A stretch of DNA of 64,000 bases, from positions 2,684,001 through 2,748,000 of the forward strand of contig NZ_AP023366.1 of NCBI RefSeq assembly GCF_015097055.1, written 5' to 3'. The notes below the pieces were generated by a model. It saw only the letters and a list, made by a program, of their open reading frames with translations. It was not told the DNA's origin and ran no database searches. Position 1 is the stretch's first letter; each line of letters begins with the position of its first letter. Positions 54,513 through 63,210 of the stretch are shown here, piece after piece. The translations under genes were made by a program, and so were the position numbers. This DNA is from Effusibacillus dendaii (GTDB lineage: Bacteria; Bacillota; Bacilli; Tumebacillales; Effusibacillaceae).

Positions 54513-55144
54513 AATTTCCGATCATCGTTCTGGGTGGAGGCGGACACGCCAGAGTACTGATTGATACATTATTGGAACTAAAACTGCCTTTATTAGGTTT
54601 TACGGTTCCAAATCCCGAATTATCAAATGCACTATTAGGGGTCCCGTGTATCGGCACCGATGATGCTGTCACAAATTATTTGCCAAGCGCAGTCGAATTG
54701 GTTAATGGATTGGGATCGGTGGGAGTACCGAATCAACGGAAACGGCTGTTTCAACAATTAAAAGAAAAAGGGTATCATTTTTCGAGCGTAATTCATCCTG
54801 CTGCGGTAATTGGACGGGAAGTTGAACTTTCCGAAGGTATACAGATTATGGCTGGCGCTATTGTTCAGACTGGAAGCTCAATCGGAAACAATACAATCGT
54901 TAATACAAGAGCTTCTGTTGATCATGATTGTGTAATTGGGGATCATGTTCATCTGGCTCCAGGGGTTACGCTTTCTGGCGGCGTAAAAGTGGGAGCGGAA
55001 GTACATATAGGTACAGGGGCTACCGTAATTCAAGGGGTTCGAATTGGTGCAAACAGCATAATAGGTGCAGGAGCATTGGTGCTAAAGGATGTGCCTGAAG
55101 GTGCCACAGTTTTCGGTGTACCTGCAAAGGAGGTTCAACTATGA
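54509..55144 (+). CDS. legH: NeuD/PglD-like acetyltransferase (LegH-like)
   Basis: 211 residues: N-terminal PglD domain (IIVLGGGGHARVLIDTLLEL) and hexapeptide left-handed helix (VIHPAAVIGREVELSEGIQI, VNTRASVDHDCVIGDHVHL) with the catalytic His in VDHDC. Expected to N-acetylate the 4-amino sugar using acetyl-CoA. Overlaps its neighbours by four bases on both sides. Confidence 0.88.
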   Translation: MKFPIIVLGGGGHARVLIDTLLELKLPLLGFTVPNPELSNALLGVPCIGTDDAVTNYLPSAVELVNGLGSVGVPNQRKRLFQQLKEKGYHFSSVIHPAAVIGREVELSEGIQIMAGAIVQTGSSIGNNTIVNTRASVDHDCVIGDHVHLAPGVTLSGGVKVGAEVHIGTGATVIQGVRIGANSIIGAGALVLKDVPEGATVFGVPAKEVQL

Positions 55145-56190
55145 CCCGTTGGAAAGAAATATTGATTTCCCCATCAACACCTATCTTAAAGGCAATAGAG
55201 ATTATAGACGCAGGAGCAATGAAAATTGCTTTGGTAGCTGATGAACAGAATCGTTTATTGGGTACAGTTACGGATGGAGACATTCGACGCGGGATCCTGA
55301 AAGGTATTTCATTAAATGAAGAAGTTCGAGTAGTAATGAACTCGAATCCTATAACAGCCAGGTCAACGGAAGCCAAAGAAACAGTTCTTGCCATAATGAA
55401 ATTAAAACGTCTTCACCAGATTCCGATTGTGAACGAGCAAGGGGTTGTGGTCGGAATTGAAATCCTGGACAATTTGTTAAAATCCAATTACAGGGACAAT
55501 TGGGTAGTGTTAATGGCAGGCGGACTGGGAACTCGCTTGCGACCTTTGACAGATGAGGCGCCCAAACCACTTCTGCGGGTGGGAAGCAAACCCATTCTTG
55601 AAACGATTATGGAAAATTTTATTGAATATGGGTTTCGGAAGTTTTATTTGTCAGTGAATTATAAGGCTGAAATGATTGAGGAGTATTTTGGTGACGGTTC
55701 CCGGTGGGGTGTTGAAATTCGCTATATCCGTGAGGACAAGCAGATGGGAACGGCTGGAGCGTTAGGCTTGCTGCCGGAAAAACCTTCGAATCCAATCGTG
55801 GTAATGAACGGTGACTTGCTTACAAAAGTGAATTTTCAACAGTTGCTTGATTTTCATCTTGAACACCATGCGCAGGCTACCATGTGTGTTCGTGAATATG
55901 ATTTTCAGGTCCCTTACGGCGTTGTTAAAGTTGATAAACTGAAACTCATAGGAATAGATGAAAAACCAATACACAAGTTTTTTGTCAATGCGGGTATCTA
56001 TGTATTGGATTCTGCCGCGCTGGAACTAATCCCCAAAGGCGAGTACTTTGATATGCCAAGTCTGTATGAAAAATTAATGGAGCTTAACTGTGAAACGGTT
56101 GTTTTTCCGATTCGGGAATATTGGATGGACATTGGCCGCAAGGATGATTTTGATCGGGCAAATGGGGAGTTTTGGGAGGTGTTCGGATGA
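55141..56190 (+). CDS. ptmE: CBS-domain sugar-1-phosphate nucleotidyltransferase (PtmE-like)
   Basis: 349 residues: a CBS pair at ~5-115 (KIALVADEQNRLLGTVTDGD, QIPIVNEQGVVVGIEILD) joined to a nucleotidyltransferase (VLMAGGLGTRLRPLTDEAPKPLL, VVMNGDLLTKV, DIGRKDDFDRAN). In Campylobacter PtmE makes the GDP-linked glucosamine precursor for legionaminic acid. Its presence argues for a GDP-based version of the pathway here. Confidence 0.88.
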   Translation: MTRWKEILISPSTPILKAIEIIDAGAMKIALVADEQNRLLGTVTDGDIRRGILKGISLNEEVRVVMNSNPITARSTEAKETVLAIMKLKRLHQIPIVNEQGVVVGIEILDNLLKSNYRDNWVVLMAGGLGTRLRPLTDEAPKPLLRVGSKPILETIMENFIEYGFRKFYLSVNYKAEMIEEYFGDGSRWGVEIRYIREDKQMGTAGALGLLPEKPSNPIVVMNGDLLTKVNFQQLLDFHLEHHAQATMCVREYDFQVPYGVVKVDKLKLIGIDEKPIHKFFVNAGIYVLDSAALELIPKGEYFDMPSLYEKLMELNCETVVFPIREYWMDIGRKDDFDRANGEFWEVFG

Positions 56191-56885
56191 TTGCAGGAAA
56201 AACGGTTTTAGCCATGATTCCTGCTCGCGGCGGTTCGAAGGCGGTACCACACAAAAATATTAGAGATGTGGGTGGGAAACCCCTCATTGCCTGGACGATT
56301 GAGGAAGCTAAAAAGTCAAAGTATATAGATCGGCTCATTCTCTCCTCTGATGATAACGAAATCATACGCGTGGCAAATCAATGGGGATGTGAGGTTCCTT
56401 TTGTTCGTCCATCAGAACTCGCACAAGATACAACACCGGGTATCGATCCTGTTTTACACGCAATGGAGACTCTTCCTGAAAAATACGATTATGTGGTGTT
56501 GTTGCAGCCTACTTCTCCATTGCGGACGGTGGATGATATTGATAGCTGCATAGAACGGTGTTTGGAAAAACAGGCAAATGCCTGCGTGACGGTTACCTGT
56601 CCGGATAAAAGTCCCTATTGGATGTATGAATTGGACAGGCAGGAACGGCTTGTGCCGATTTTGGACAAGGGTTCAGCCATTTCCAGAAGGCAGGATTTGC
56701 CCAGTGTATATGTGCTTAATGGGGCCGTTTATGTGGCGAATTGTGAGTGGTTGTTGAAAAATCGAACCTTTTTAAGCGGAGAAACGGTTGCCTGTTTGAT
56801 GCCAAAGGAACGGTCATGGGACATTGACAGTGAAACTGATTTGCAAATGGTGGGCTGGATGATCAGCAGACAAGTTGGGATGTAA
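56187..56885 (+). CDS. legF: CMP-nonulosonate synthetase (NeuA/LegF/PtmB)
   Basis: Activates the nine-carbon acid with CTP. AMIPARGGSKAVPHKNI, ILSSDDNEIIRVA, LLQPTSPLRTVDDID and IDSETDLQM are diagnostic. The frame opens at 56172, but GGGAGG 56174-56179 points to ATG 56187, which overlaps the previous stop (ATGA). 232 residues. Its product is the expected donor for the Maf enzymes. Confidence 0.92.
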   Translation: MIAGKTVLAMIPARGGSKAVPHKNIRDVGGKPLIAWTIEEAKKSKYIDRLILSSDDNEIIRVANQWGCEVPFVRPSELAQDTTPGIDPVLHAMETLPEKYDYVVLLQPTSPLRTVDDIDSCIERCLEKQANACVTVTCPDKSPYWMYELDRQERLVPILDKGSAISRRQDLPSVYVLNGAVYVANCEWLLKNRTFLSGETVACLMPKERSWDIDSETDLQMVGWMISRQVGM

Positions 56886-56917
56886 TATATTTCCAGAGGG
56901 GACCTCGACGCTTATAA

Positions 56918-56946
56918 TTGCAATTTCATTCCTCGCAGTGTATTTT
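56918..56946 (+). promoter_or_regulatory. Possible sigma-A promoter of the amino-acid transporter
   Basis: TTGCAA, a 17-base spacer, TATTTT; 77 bases before the substrate-binding-protein start. The -10 is imperfect. Confidence 0.45.
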
Positions 56947-57022
56947 AATTCATGTATTCTAATCTTGTATTCTGATGTACGATCAAAAGAAGAAAACCAT
57001 TTTTTATTGGAAAAGGGGAAAA

Positions 57023-57838
57023 ATGATGCAAATGAAAAGAGGATTTGCACTGACTGTAGCATCTTTACTGTTGGGAACAACGCTTACCGCCTGTGGTGGC
57101 GGAAATGTGGGACAGGCACCCGCTCCGAACAACGGTGGGGGTTCGGCACCGCAAGCGAAAGAATACGTGGTAGGTACCGATGCTGCCTACGCGCCGTTTG
57201 AATCGGAAACGGAAAAGAAGGAAATTGTCGGTTTTGATATTGATTTGTTGAAAGCGGTGGCAGACAAGGCTGGATTCAAAGTCAAGTTTGTCAATACGCC
57301 TTGGGAAGGGATTTTTACAGCATTGCAAAACGGTGAACGCGATATGCTGATTTCTGCCATTACGATTACGGATGACCGCAAAAAGGATATGGATTTCTCC
57401 GACCCTTATTTTGAAGCAAAGCAATTGATTGCGGTCTCCAAAGATTCGAAGATCGCCAAATTCGATGATCTGAAAGGGAAAAAAGTAGGCGTTCAAACAG
57501 GAACTACTGGTGATGAAGTTGTTACCAAACTGCTTGGCAAAGACAGCCCGGACATCAAGCGTTTTGAAAGTACGCCGCTCGCTTTGAAAGAATTGCAAAA
57601 CGGCGGGGTGGAAGCAGTTGTAGCTGACAACGGAGTTGTTATCAACTACGTCAAGAACAACACGGCACAAGGGTTCAAAATGGTGGATGATCCTGCGTTT
57701 GAGAAGGAATATTACGGAATTGCCGTTAAAAAAGGCAATACAGACGTGTTGAACAAAGTAAACGACGGTTTGAAGAAGATCAAATCGGACGGCACTTACG
57801 ACAAAATTTATGAGCAATACTTCGGCAAGAAACAGTAA
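57023..57838 (+). CDS. Amino-acid ABC transporter substrate-binding lipoprotein
   Basis: SBP_bac_3 protein tethered by lipid. Signal peptide with lipobox LTAC, a Gly/Pro/Asn-rich linker, then YVVGTDAAYAPFESE, GFDIDLLKAVADKAG, WEGIFTALQNGERDMLIS, GVQTGTTGDE and DGTYDKIYEQYFGKK. 271 residues from the ATG at 57023 (AAAAGGGG upstream). Polar amino acid, probably Gln, Arg or His; not decidable from sequence. Confidence 0.92.
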   Translation: MMQMKRGFALTVASLLLGTTLTACGGGNVGQAPAPNNGGGSAPQAKEYVVGTDAAYAPFESETEKKEIVGFDIDLLKAVADKAGFKVKFVNTPWEGIFTALQNGERDMLISAITITDDRKKDMDFSDPYFEAKQLIAVSKDSKIAKFDDLKGKKVGVQTGTTGDEVVTKLLGKDSPDIKRFESTPLALKELQNGGVEAVVADNGVVINYVKNNTAQGFKMVDDPAFEKEYYGIAVKKGNTDVLNKVNDGLKKIKSDGTYDKIYEQYFGKKQ

Positions 57839-57869
57839 GGATATTTGGCAAGAAACAGTAAGGATATTT
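57824..57869 (+). repeat. 23-bp perfect tandem duplication over the stop codon
   Basis: 57824-57846 is repeated exactly at 57847-57869. The first copy holds the last codons and the TAA of the binding-protein gene; the second is untranslated. Confidence 0.95.
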
Positions 57870-57906
57870 CGGTAACAAGGAATAAGGGGTTGTTTTATGC
57901 GTGAGA

Positions 57907-57944
57907 AGCGCGGCCTGTTTGTACAGCAAACGGTCGTGCTTTTT
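57907..57944 (+). terminator. Terminator between binding protein and permease genes
   Basis: AGCGCGGCC-T-GTTTG pairs with CAAACGGTCGTGCT (14 bp, one bulge, two wobbles) around TACAG, then five T. Likely a partial terminator giving more binding protein than permease. Confidence 0.8.
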
Positions 57945-57981
57945 CCATTTAATGAATTCTAGTAAGTTACCCTTTGATATG

Positions 57982-57987
57982 CTATAG
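57982..57987 (+). promoter_or_regulatory. Extended -10 before the permease gene
   Basis: TGCTATAGT, an extended -10 element 56 bases before the permease start. No clear -35. It would restore transcription after the terminator. Confidence 0.45.
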
Positions 57988-58042
57988 TAATTTCGAGTGT
58001 TTATGGGGAGATTTACTTTTTGCATAGCGAAGGGTGTGTAGG

Positions 58043-58789
58043 ATGCATTTTCGTTGGGAGATTATTGGTGAATATTGGCCGTTATTTGTAAAAGGTGCCG
58101 TAACCACCATTGAAGCGACGGTCATCGCTGTCGTATTGGGTACGATTATCGGTCTGTTTGCGGGAATCGGACGTTTGGCCTATGTAAAGCACGGAATTTG
58201 GAAGTATATCGTGACTTTGTTATTCCGTTGGCCGGCGATTGTTTATATAACGTTTTTTCGCGGCACACCGCTGTTCGTTCAGATTCTTATCGTTCATTTC
58301 GGCTTGATGCCGCTGCTGATCAACCAAACGGATGGGTGGATTATATCGGGTGATCTGGCCCGGACGATCAAACTGTCTGATTGGAACGTTTTTCTGTCAG
58401 CCATTGTGGCGTTGACGCTTAATTCCGGGGCCTATATTGCGGAAATTTTCCGTGCAGGCATCCAGTCGATTGACAAAGGACAAGCAGAAGCAGCTCGTTC
58501 CTTGGGATTATCTTACCCCAAGACGCTGCGTTATATTATTGTTCCGCAAGCGTTTCGCCGCATGCTCCCGCCGCTTGGGAATGAAGCGATCGCTCTGTTG
58601 AAGGATTCGTCGCTCGTGTCAGCGATTGGCTTGGGAGAATTGGCATATGCGGCAAGGACGGTGTTCGGTTCCACCACGCGTGTATGGGAACCTTATCTGA
58701 CCATTTCTGCTTTCTATCTGGTTATGACACTCGGACTGTCTTTGCTTGTTGCGTGGCTTGAAAGGAGGTACGGAGTTGATTCGCGTTAA
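58043..58789 (+). CDS. Amino-acid ABC transporter permease
   Basis: HisMQ-type permease, 248 residues. [19 protein letters not shown] at the start and the EAA loop [25 protein letters not shown] (in parts), [18 protein letters not shown] is 8 bases before ATG 58043. Overlaps the ATPase gene by 14 bases. Confidence 0.93.
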   Translation: MHFRWEIIGEYWPLFVKGAVTTIEATVIAVVLGTIIGLFAGIGRLAYVKHGIWKYIVTLLFRWPAIVYITFFRGTPLFVQILIVHFGLMPLLINQTDGWIISGDLARTIKLSDWNVFLSAIVALTLNSGAYIAEIFRAGIQSIDKGQAEAARSLGLSYPKTLRYIIVPQAFRRMLPPLGNEAIALLKDSSLVSAIGLGELAYAARTVFGSTTRVWEPYLTISAFYLVMTLGLSLLVAWLERRYGVDSR

Positions 58790-59498
58790 GGATCTCCGCA
58801 AGTCTTTTGGGAAACATGAAGTGTTGAAAGGTGTAACTTGTACGATTAAAGAGCGTGAAGTGGTGTGTGTGATTGGACCTTCCGGTTCAGGAAAAAGCAC
58901 ATTTTTACGGTGCCTGAACGGTCTTGAAGAGATTACATCCGGTCAAGTGGAAGTGGACGGGAAGGCCATTCATGATATGGGTACCAATATTAATAAAGTG
59001 CGGGAAGAATTGGGGATGGTGTTCCAGCGGTTCAATCTGTTTCCGCATATGACCGTGCTTGAGAATATCATGCTGGCTCCGCTGAAGGTCCGCAAGGTAT
59101 CGAAGCAGGAGGCTGAAAAACGGGCGCGCGATCTGCTTGCAAAAGTCGGTTTGTCCGATAAAGCGGAACAGCTTCCGAACCAACTGTCAGGCGGTCAGCA
59201 ACAGCGTGTGGCGATTGCGCGAGCATTGGCTATGCAGCCGAAAGTGATGCTGTTTGATGAACCTACCTCGGCGTTGGACCCGGAAATGGTGGGGGAAGTT
59301 CTTGATGTCATGAAGTCTCTGGCGCAAGAAGGCATGACGATGGTGGTGGTCACGCATGAGATGGGATTTGCCCGCGAAGTGGGTGATCGTGTGCTGTTTA
59401 TGGATCAGGGTGTGATTTTGGAGGATGCGGCGCCTGAGCAACTGTTTGGCAGTCCGCAGCACGAGCGCACGCGCGAATTTTTAAGCAAGGTGCTTTAG
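58776..59498 (+). CDS. Amino-acid ABC transporter ATP-binding protein
   Basis: GlnQ/HisP-type ATPase, 240 residues. Walker [11 protein letters not shown]-loop [17 protein letters not shown], signature [16 protein letters not shown], Walker [15 protein letters not shown], switch His [10 protein letters not shown]. The frame opens upstream, but AGGAGG is 7 bases before TTG 58776, giving the normal start [12 protein letters not shown]. Confidence 0.95.
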   Translation: MIRVKDLRKSFGKHEVLKGVTCTIKEREVVCVIGPSGSGKSTFLRCLNGLEEITSGQVEVDGKAIHDMGTNINKVREELGMVFQRFNLFPHMTVLENIMLAPLKVRKVSKQEAEKRARDLLAKVGLSDKAEQLPNQLSGGQQQRVAIARALAMQPKVMLFDEPTSALDPEMVGEVLDVMKSLAQEGMTMVVVTHEMGFAREVGDRVLFMDQGVILEDAAPEQLFGSPQHERTREFLSKVL

Positions 59499-59513
59499 GT
59501 TTTTGGCAGAGAG

Positions 59514-59549
59514 GATCTCGGAATTAATTTGATTCCGAGGTCTTTTTTT
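59514..59549 (+). terminator. Terminator after the amino-acid transporter
   Basis: GATCTCGGAAT/ATTCCGAGGTC 11-bp stem (one T-G), 7-base loop, seven T. Confidence 0.92.
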
Positions 59550-59698
59550 GATTCGGTTCGGTAAAACTAGATGTGAGCACAAACCGGATTGTGAAAATTG
59601 TGAAAGGTATATGTTCTCGATGTGAAATTTCTGTTTCAGGAAGGTTTTTATGGGGCGCATCGAGAATAACAATAGAACAAGGGAAGGAGGAGTACCCT

Positions 59699-60247
59699 AT
59701 GAATATCCAATTGCGTGGGGAAAATCTTGATGTTACAGAGGCGTTGCGCAGCTATGTGGAAAAGAAGATTGGACGCTTGGAAAAGTACTTCGACACACCT
59801 CCCAAACAAGTGCAGGTAACCTTATCGGTGATTCGCGATTTGCACATCGTTGAGGTGACAATGCCACTGAATGGCATCATCATGCGAGCGGAAGAACGTT
59901 CGGATGACATGTACGCTTCCATAGATTTGGTGGCTGAAAAGCTGGAAGGTCAAATCCGGAAGCACAAAACAAAGTTGAATCGCCGTTTTCGGGAAGCGGG
60001 AATTCGAACGCTGTTTCAGGAAAATGGTGCGGGGCCGGCTGTGGCAGTGGAAGAAGACGACGAAACGGGCAGAATTGTTCGCGTCAAAAAATTTGCCTTT
60101 AAGCCAATGACGGCAGAGGAGGCGGTGCTGCAGATGGATTTGCTTGGCCACAGTTTCTTTGTATTCTCGAATGCAGAATCGAATGAAGTGAATGTCGTAT
60201 ACAGACGGGAAGACGGCAACTACGGTTTGATCGAACCCAGCTTTTGA
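59699..60247 (+). CDS. hpf: Ribosome hibernation promoting factor, long form
   Basis: Dimerises 70S ribosomes into inactive 100S particles in slow growth. N-terminal S30AE domain: MNIQLRGENLDVTEALRSYVEKKIGRLEKYF (in parts), VEVTMPLNGIIMRAEE; C-terminal dimerisation domain IVRVKKFAFKPMTAEEAVLQM, NVVYRREDGNYGLIEP. 182 residues. GGAAGGAGGA before ATG 59699; the longer open frame upstream is not needed. Confidence 0.96.
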   Translation: MNIQLRGENLDVTEALRSYVEKKIGRLEKYFDTPPKQVQVTLSVIRDLHIVEVTMPLNGIIMRAEERSDDMYASIDLVAEKLEGQIRKHKTKLNRRFREAGIRTLFQENGAGPAVAVEEDDETGRIVRVKKFAFKPMTAEEAVLQMDLLGHSFFVFSNAESNEVNVVYRREDGNYGLIEPSF

Positions 60248-60268
60248 ATAGAAAGATAAAGCGACAAG

Positions 60269-60294
60269 GGCCAGCCGAAAGGTTGGTCTTTTTG
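60269..60294 (+). terminator. Terminator after hpf
   Basis: GGCCAGCC-GAAA-GGTTGGTC (8 bp, GNRA loop) followed by TTTTT. Confidence 0.9.
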
Positions 60295-60349
60295 TATTAG
60301 GCACTAACCTATTCCCTCTTGCATACGATGGAGCAGGAGGTGAACGACA

Positions 60350-60607
60350 ATGTCGTTCGTTGTCGGTGCAGCCCAAGTCGTTGTTTTTCTTTTAGCAGTA
60401 AAAATGGCTCATATCCTCTATTGGAACCTAAAAAAGGTATATCCGATTCATTCCTGGTTGACCGAAACGATTCTTGCGATCTTGTTTGTGATTTTGGTAC
60501 ATTTCACATCTAATGTATGGGGACTGGTACTCAGTGTGTCTGTGATTGCAGGGGCCGTGCGGGGGGATCAGGAAGCAAGCGGGGCGACTGACAGGAAGTT
60601 TCGGTAG
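60350..60607 (+). CDS. Small two-helix membrane protein of unknown function
   Basis: 85 residues with two clear membrane segments ([20 protein letters not shown] and [14 protein letters not shown], then [15 protein letters not shown]) and a short charged C-terminal tail. A strong AGGAGGTGA precedes the ATG and a terminator follows, which supports a real gene. I do not recognise the family. Confidence 0.7.
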   Translation: MSFVVGAAQVVVFLLAVKMAHILYWNLKKVYPIHSWLTETILAILFVILVHFTSNVWGLVLSVSVIAGAVRGDQEASGATDRKFR

Positions 60608-60636
60608 CGGGTAACCAGGTAGGCATGTTAAATTTC

Positions 60637-60658
60637 GGTGACATTGTCACCTTTTTTT
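60637..60658 (+). terminator. Terminator before secA
   Basis: GGTGAC-ATT-GTCACC stem with a run of seven T. Confidence 0.88.
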
Positions 60659-60661
60659 CTT

Positions 60662-60690
60662 TTGGACACACACGAAAAGGATGGTATACT
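60662..60690 (+). promoter_or_regulatory. Sigma-A promoter of secA
   Basis: TTGGAC, 17 bases, TATACT, starting just after the preceding terminator and 79 bases before the secA ATG. Confidence 0.8.
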
Positions 60691-60768
60691 AGACGTTGTA
60701 TAAAAGCTCAAAAATCCGGTTCATTCAATATAGATGAATTTAGAGAAGGAGAGGAGTGGAACCAAACT

Positions 60769-63142
60769 ATGATCGGACTCCTGAAGAAAATTGTTGGAGA
60801 CACAAACGAACGAGAAGTTAAAAAATTGTATAAAGTGGTGGAGATTATCAACCACTTGGAGCCCTCGGTGGCAGGATTATCAAACGAACAGTTGGCAGCC
60901 CGCACGATTGAATTTAAGGAGCGGCTTGCCAATGGGGAACCGCTTGATGATTTGCTGCCCGAAACATACGCTGTTGTAAGGGAGACGGCGAAACGTGTAC
61001 TTGGCAAACGCCATTATGATGTGCAGCTGTTGGGGGGGATTGTACTCCATCAAGGACGTATCGCGGAAATGCGTACCGGGGAAGGTAAGACGCTTGTCGC
61101 AACACTGCCTTCTTATCTGAACGCATTGACGGGTAAAGGCGTCCACGTCATTACGGTGAACGATTACCTGGCACGTCGTGACGCCGAGGAGATGGGACAA
61201 GTCCATCGTTTTCTCGGTTTGCAGGTCGGTCTGAACATTAACGGAATGGAACCCGCGCAAAAAAAAACAAGCGTACGCCTGTGACGTCACGTACGGAACC
61301 AACAATGAATTCGGATTTGATTATCTGCGTGACAATATGGTGGTGTCGCTTGATCAGATGGTGCAGCGTCCGCTTTACTATGCCATCGTGGACGAAGTGG
61401 ATTCGATTTTGATTGATGAAGCGCGAACTCCTTTGATTATTTCCGGTCAAGCGGAAGAATCGAATGAATTGTATGTGCGTGCCAATATTTTTGTCTCCAG
61501 TTTACGCGAGGCCGATTTTGCACATGATGAAAAAGCTCGCTCTGTGGTTCTGACGGAACAGGGTGTACAGAAGGCGGAACGGTTTTTCCATGTTGAAAAT
61601 CTGTTTGACCCTGAAAACACCGCGATCCATCATCATGTCACGCAGGCCTTGAAAGCCCATCATATGATGAAGCGGGATAAGGATTATGTCGTGCAGGGTG
61701 ATGAAATCATCATCGTTGACGAGTTCACAGGCCGTCTCATGCATGGACGCCGCTACAGCGAGGGGCTGCATCAGGCCATAGAAGCAAAGGAAAAAGTCAA
61801 GATTCAAAACGAAAGTAAAACACTGGCTACCATTACTTTGCAGAATTACTTCCGGATGTATGAAAAGTTATCCGGTATGACCGGTACTGCCAAAACGGAG
61901 GAAGAAGAATTCCGCTCCATTTATGGCATGGATGTAGTGGTGATCCCGACAAACAAACCCAACCAACGGATTGACCTGCAGGATGTAGTTTACAAAAATG
62001 TGCGGGGCAAGTTCAATGCGGTGGTTGAGGAGATTGTCCAGCGCCATGCGAAAGGGCAACCGATTTTGGTGGGTACCACTTCGATTGAAAAGTCGGAATA
62101 TCTGTCTGAGCTTTTGAAAAAACGTGGCGTCAAACATGAAGTGTTGAATGCGAAGCAGCATGAACGGGAAGCACAAATTATTGCGCTTGCCGGTCAACGG
62201 GGGGCTGTTACGATTGCAACCAATATGGCGGGGCGGGGGACTGACATCATTTTGGGAGATGGTGTGGCGGAACTCGGTGGACTGCATATTATTGGTACAG
62301 AACGTCATGAAAGCAGACGGATCGATAACCAGTTGAGGGGACGGGCGGGGCGCCAGGGCGATCCGGGCTCTTCCCAATTTTTCCTGTCGCTGGAAGATGA
62401 TCTGATGCGTTTGTTCGGATCAGAACGGATTATGAACATGATGGAGCGGTTGGGTCTGGAAGAAGATCAGCCAATTGAAGCCCGTTTGGTTACTTCCGCC
62501 ATTGAAAGTGCGCAAAAGAAGGTGGAAGGAAACAATTTTGATATTCGGAAGCACGTATTAAAATATGACGACGTCATGAATCAGCAACGGGAAGTCATGT
62601 ACAAACAGCGTCGCGAATTGTTGGAACGGGATGATCTGTCCGATGCTGTAAAAAGCATGGTCGAGGATCTGGTGCAATATGCGGTGGAAACCTATTGTTC
62701 AGCGGACACGATTCCGGAGGATTGGGATTTGAACGGTCTGCTTGCGTATATGGAGCGTCAGATCCTGTCCGATGGCAAAACCAATCTGGAGGAGTTGTCC
62801 CGACGAACGGATCCAGAGGAACTGCGTGAGTATTTGTTAGATCTTGCCATGCAGGAATACGAAGACCGGACTAACCGATTGGGCGTTTTCATGCGGGAGC
62901 TGCAAAAAATGGTACTGCTTCGGACGGTGGATGCAAAGTGGATGGACCACATCGACGCGATGGATCATCTCCGACAAGGGATTCATCTGCGTGCTTACGG
63001 TCAGCGTGATCCCCTGGTGGAATATAAGTTTGAGGGATACCGAATGTTTGACGAGATGATTCATAGCATCCGGGAAGAAGTGGTATTCTATATATTTAAG
63101 ACGAATATTTCGGTTCATGAGCAAGAACCACAAAACGCCTGA
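60769..63142 (+). CDS. secA: Preprotein translocase ATPase SecA, with a +1 frameshift at an A9 run and a shortened C-terminus
   Basis: Motor that drives proteins through SecYEG. GGAGAGGAG before ATG 60769. Frame 1 gives [16 protein letters not shown], Walker A MRTGEGKT and [14 protein letters not shown] to residue ~168, then reaches nine A at 61259-61267 and stops at 61284. One A fewer restores the normal reading ([20 protein letters not shown]), and the second frame continues with [27 protein letters not shown] and [16 protein letters not shown] to 63142. The C-terminal zinc-binding motif of most SecA proteins is missing. Since secA is essential, an assembly error or slippage at A9 is more likely than a dead gene. 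Confidence 0.9.
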
Positions 63143-63161
63143 AGCAGAACCACAAAACGCC
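63124..63161 (+). repeat. 22-bp-period duplication at the secA 3' end
   Basis: The 16 bases AGAACCACAAAACGCC at 63124 recur at 63146, a 22-base period. The duplication breaks frame and makes the TGA at 63140. Removing one unit would extend SecA by [11 protein letters not shown] to TAA at 63195. Confidence 0.85.
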
Positions 63162-63210
63162 AAATTTGAAGGGTCAGCGTTTGGAAACATTCAGTAAGAG
63201 GTGAAGGATT

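Noticed and set aside
56886-57022. T-box or other amino-acid-sensing leader before the amino-acid transporter
   Set aside because: The leader is short and lacks the T-box consensus and an antiterminator stem.
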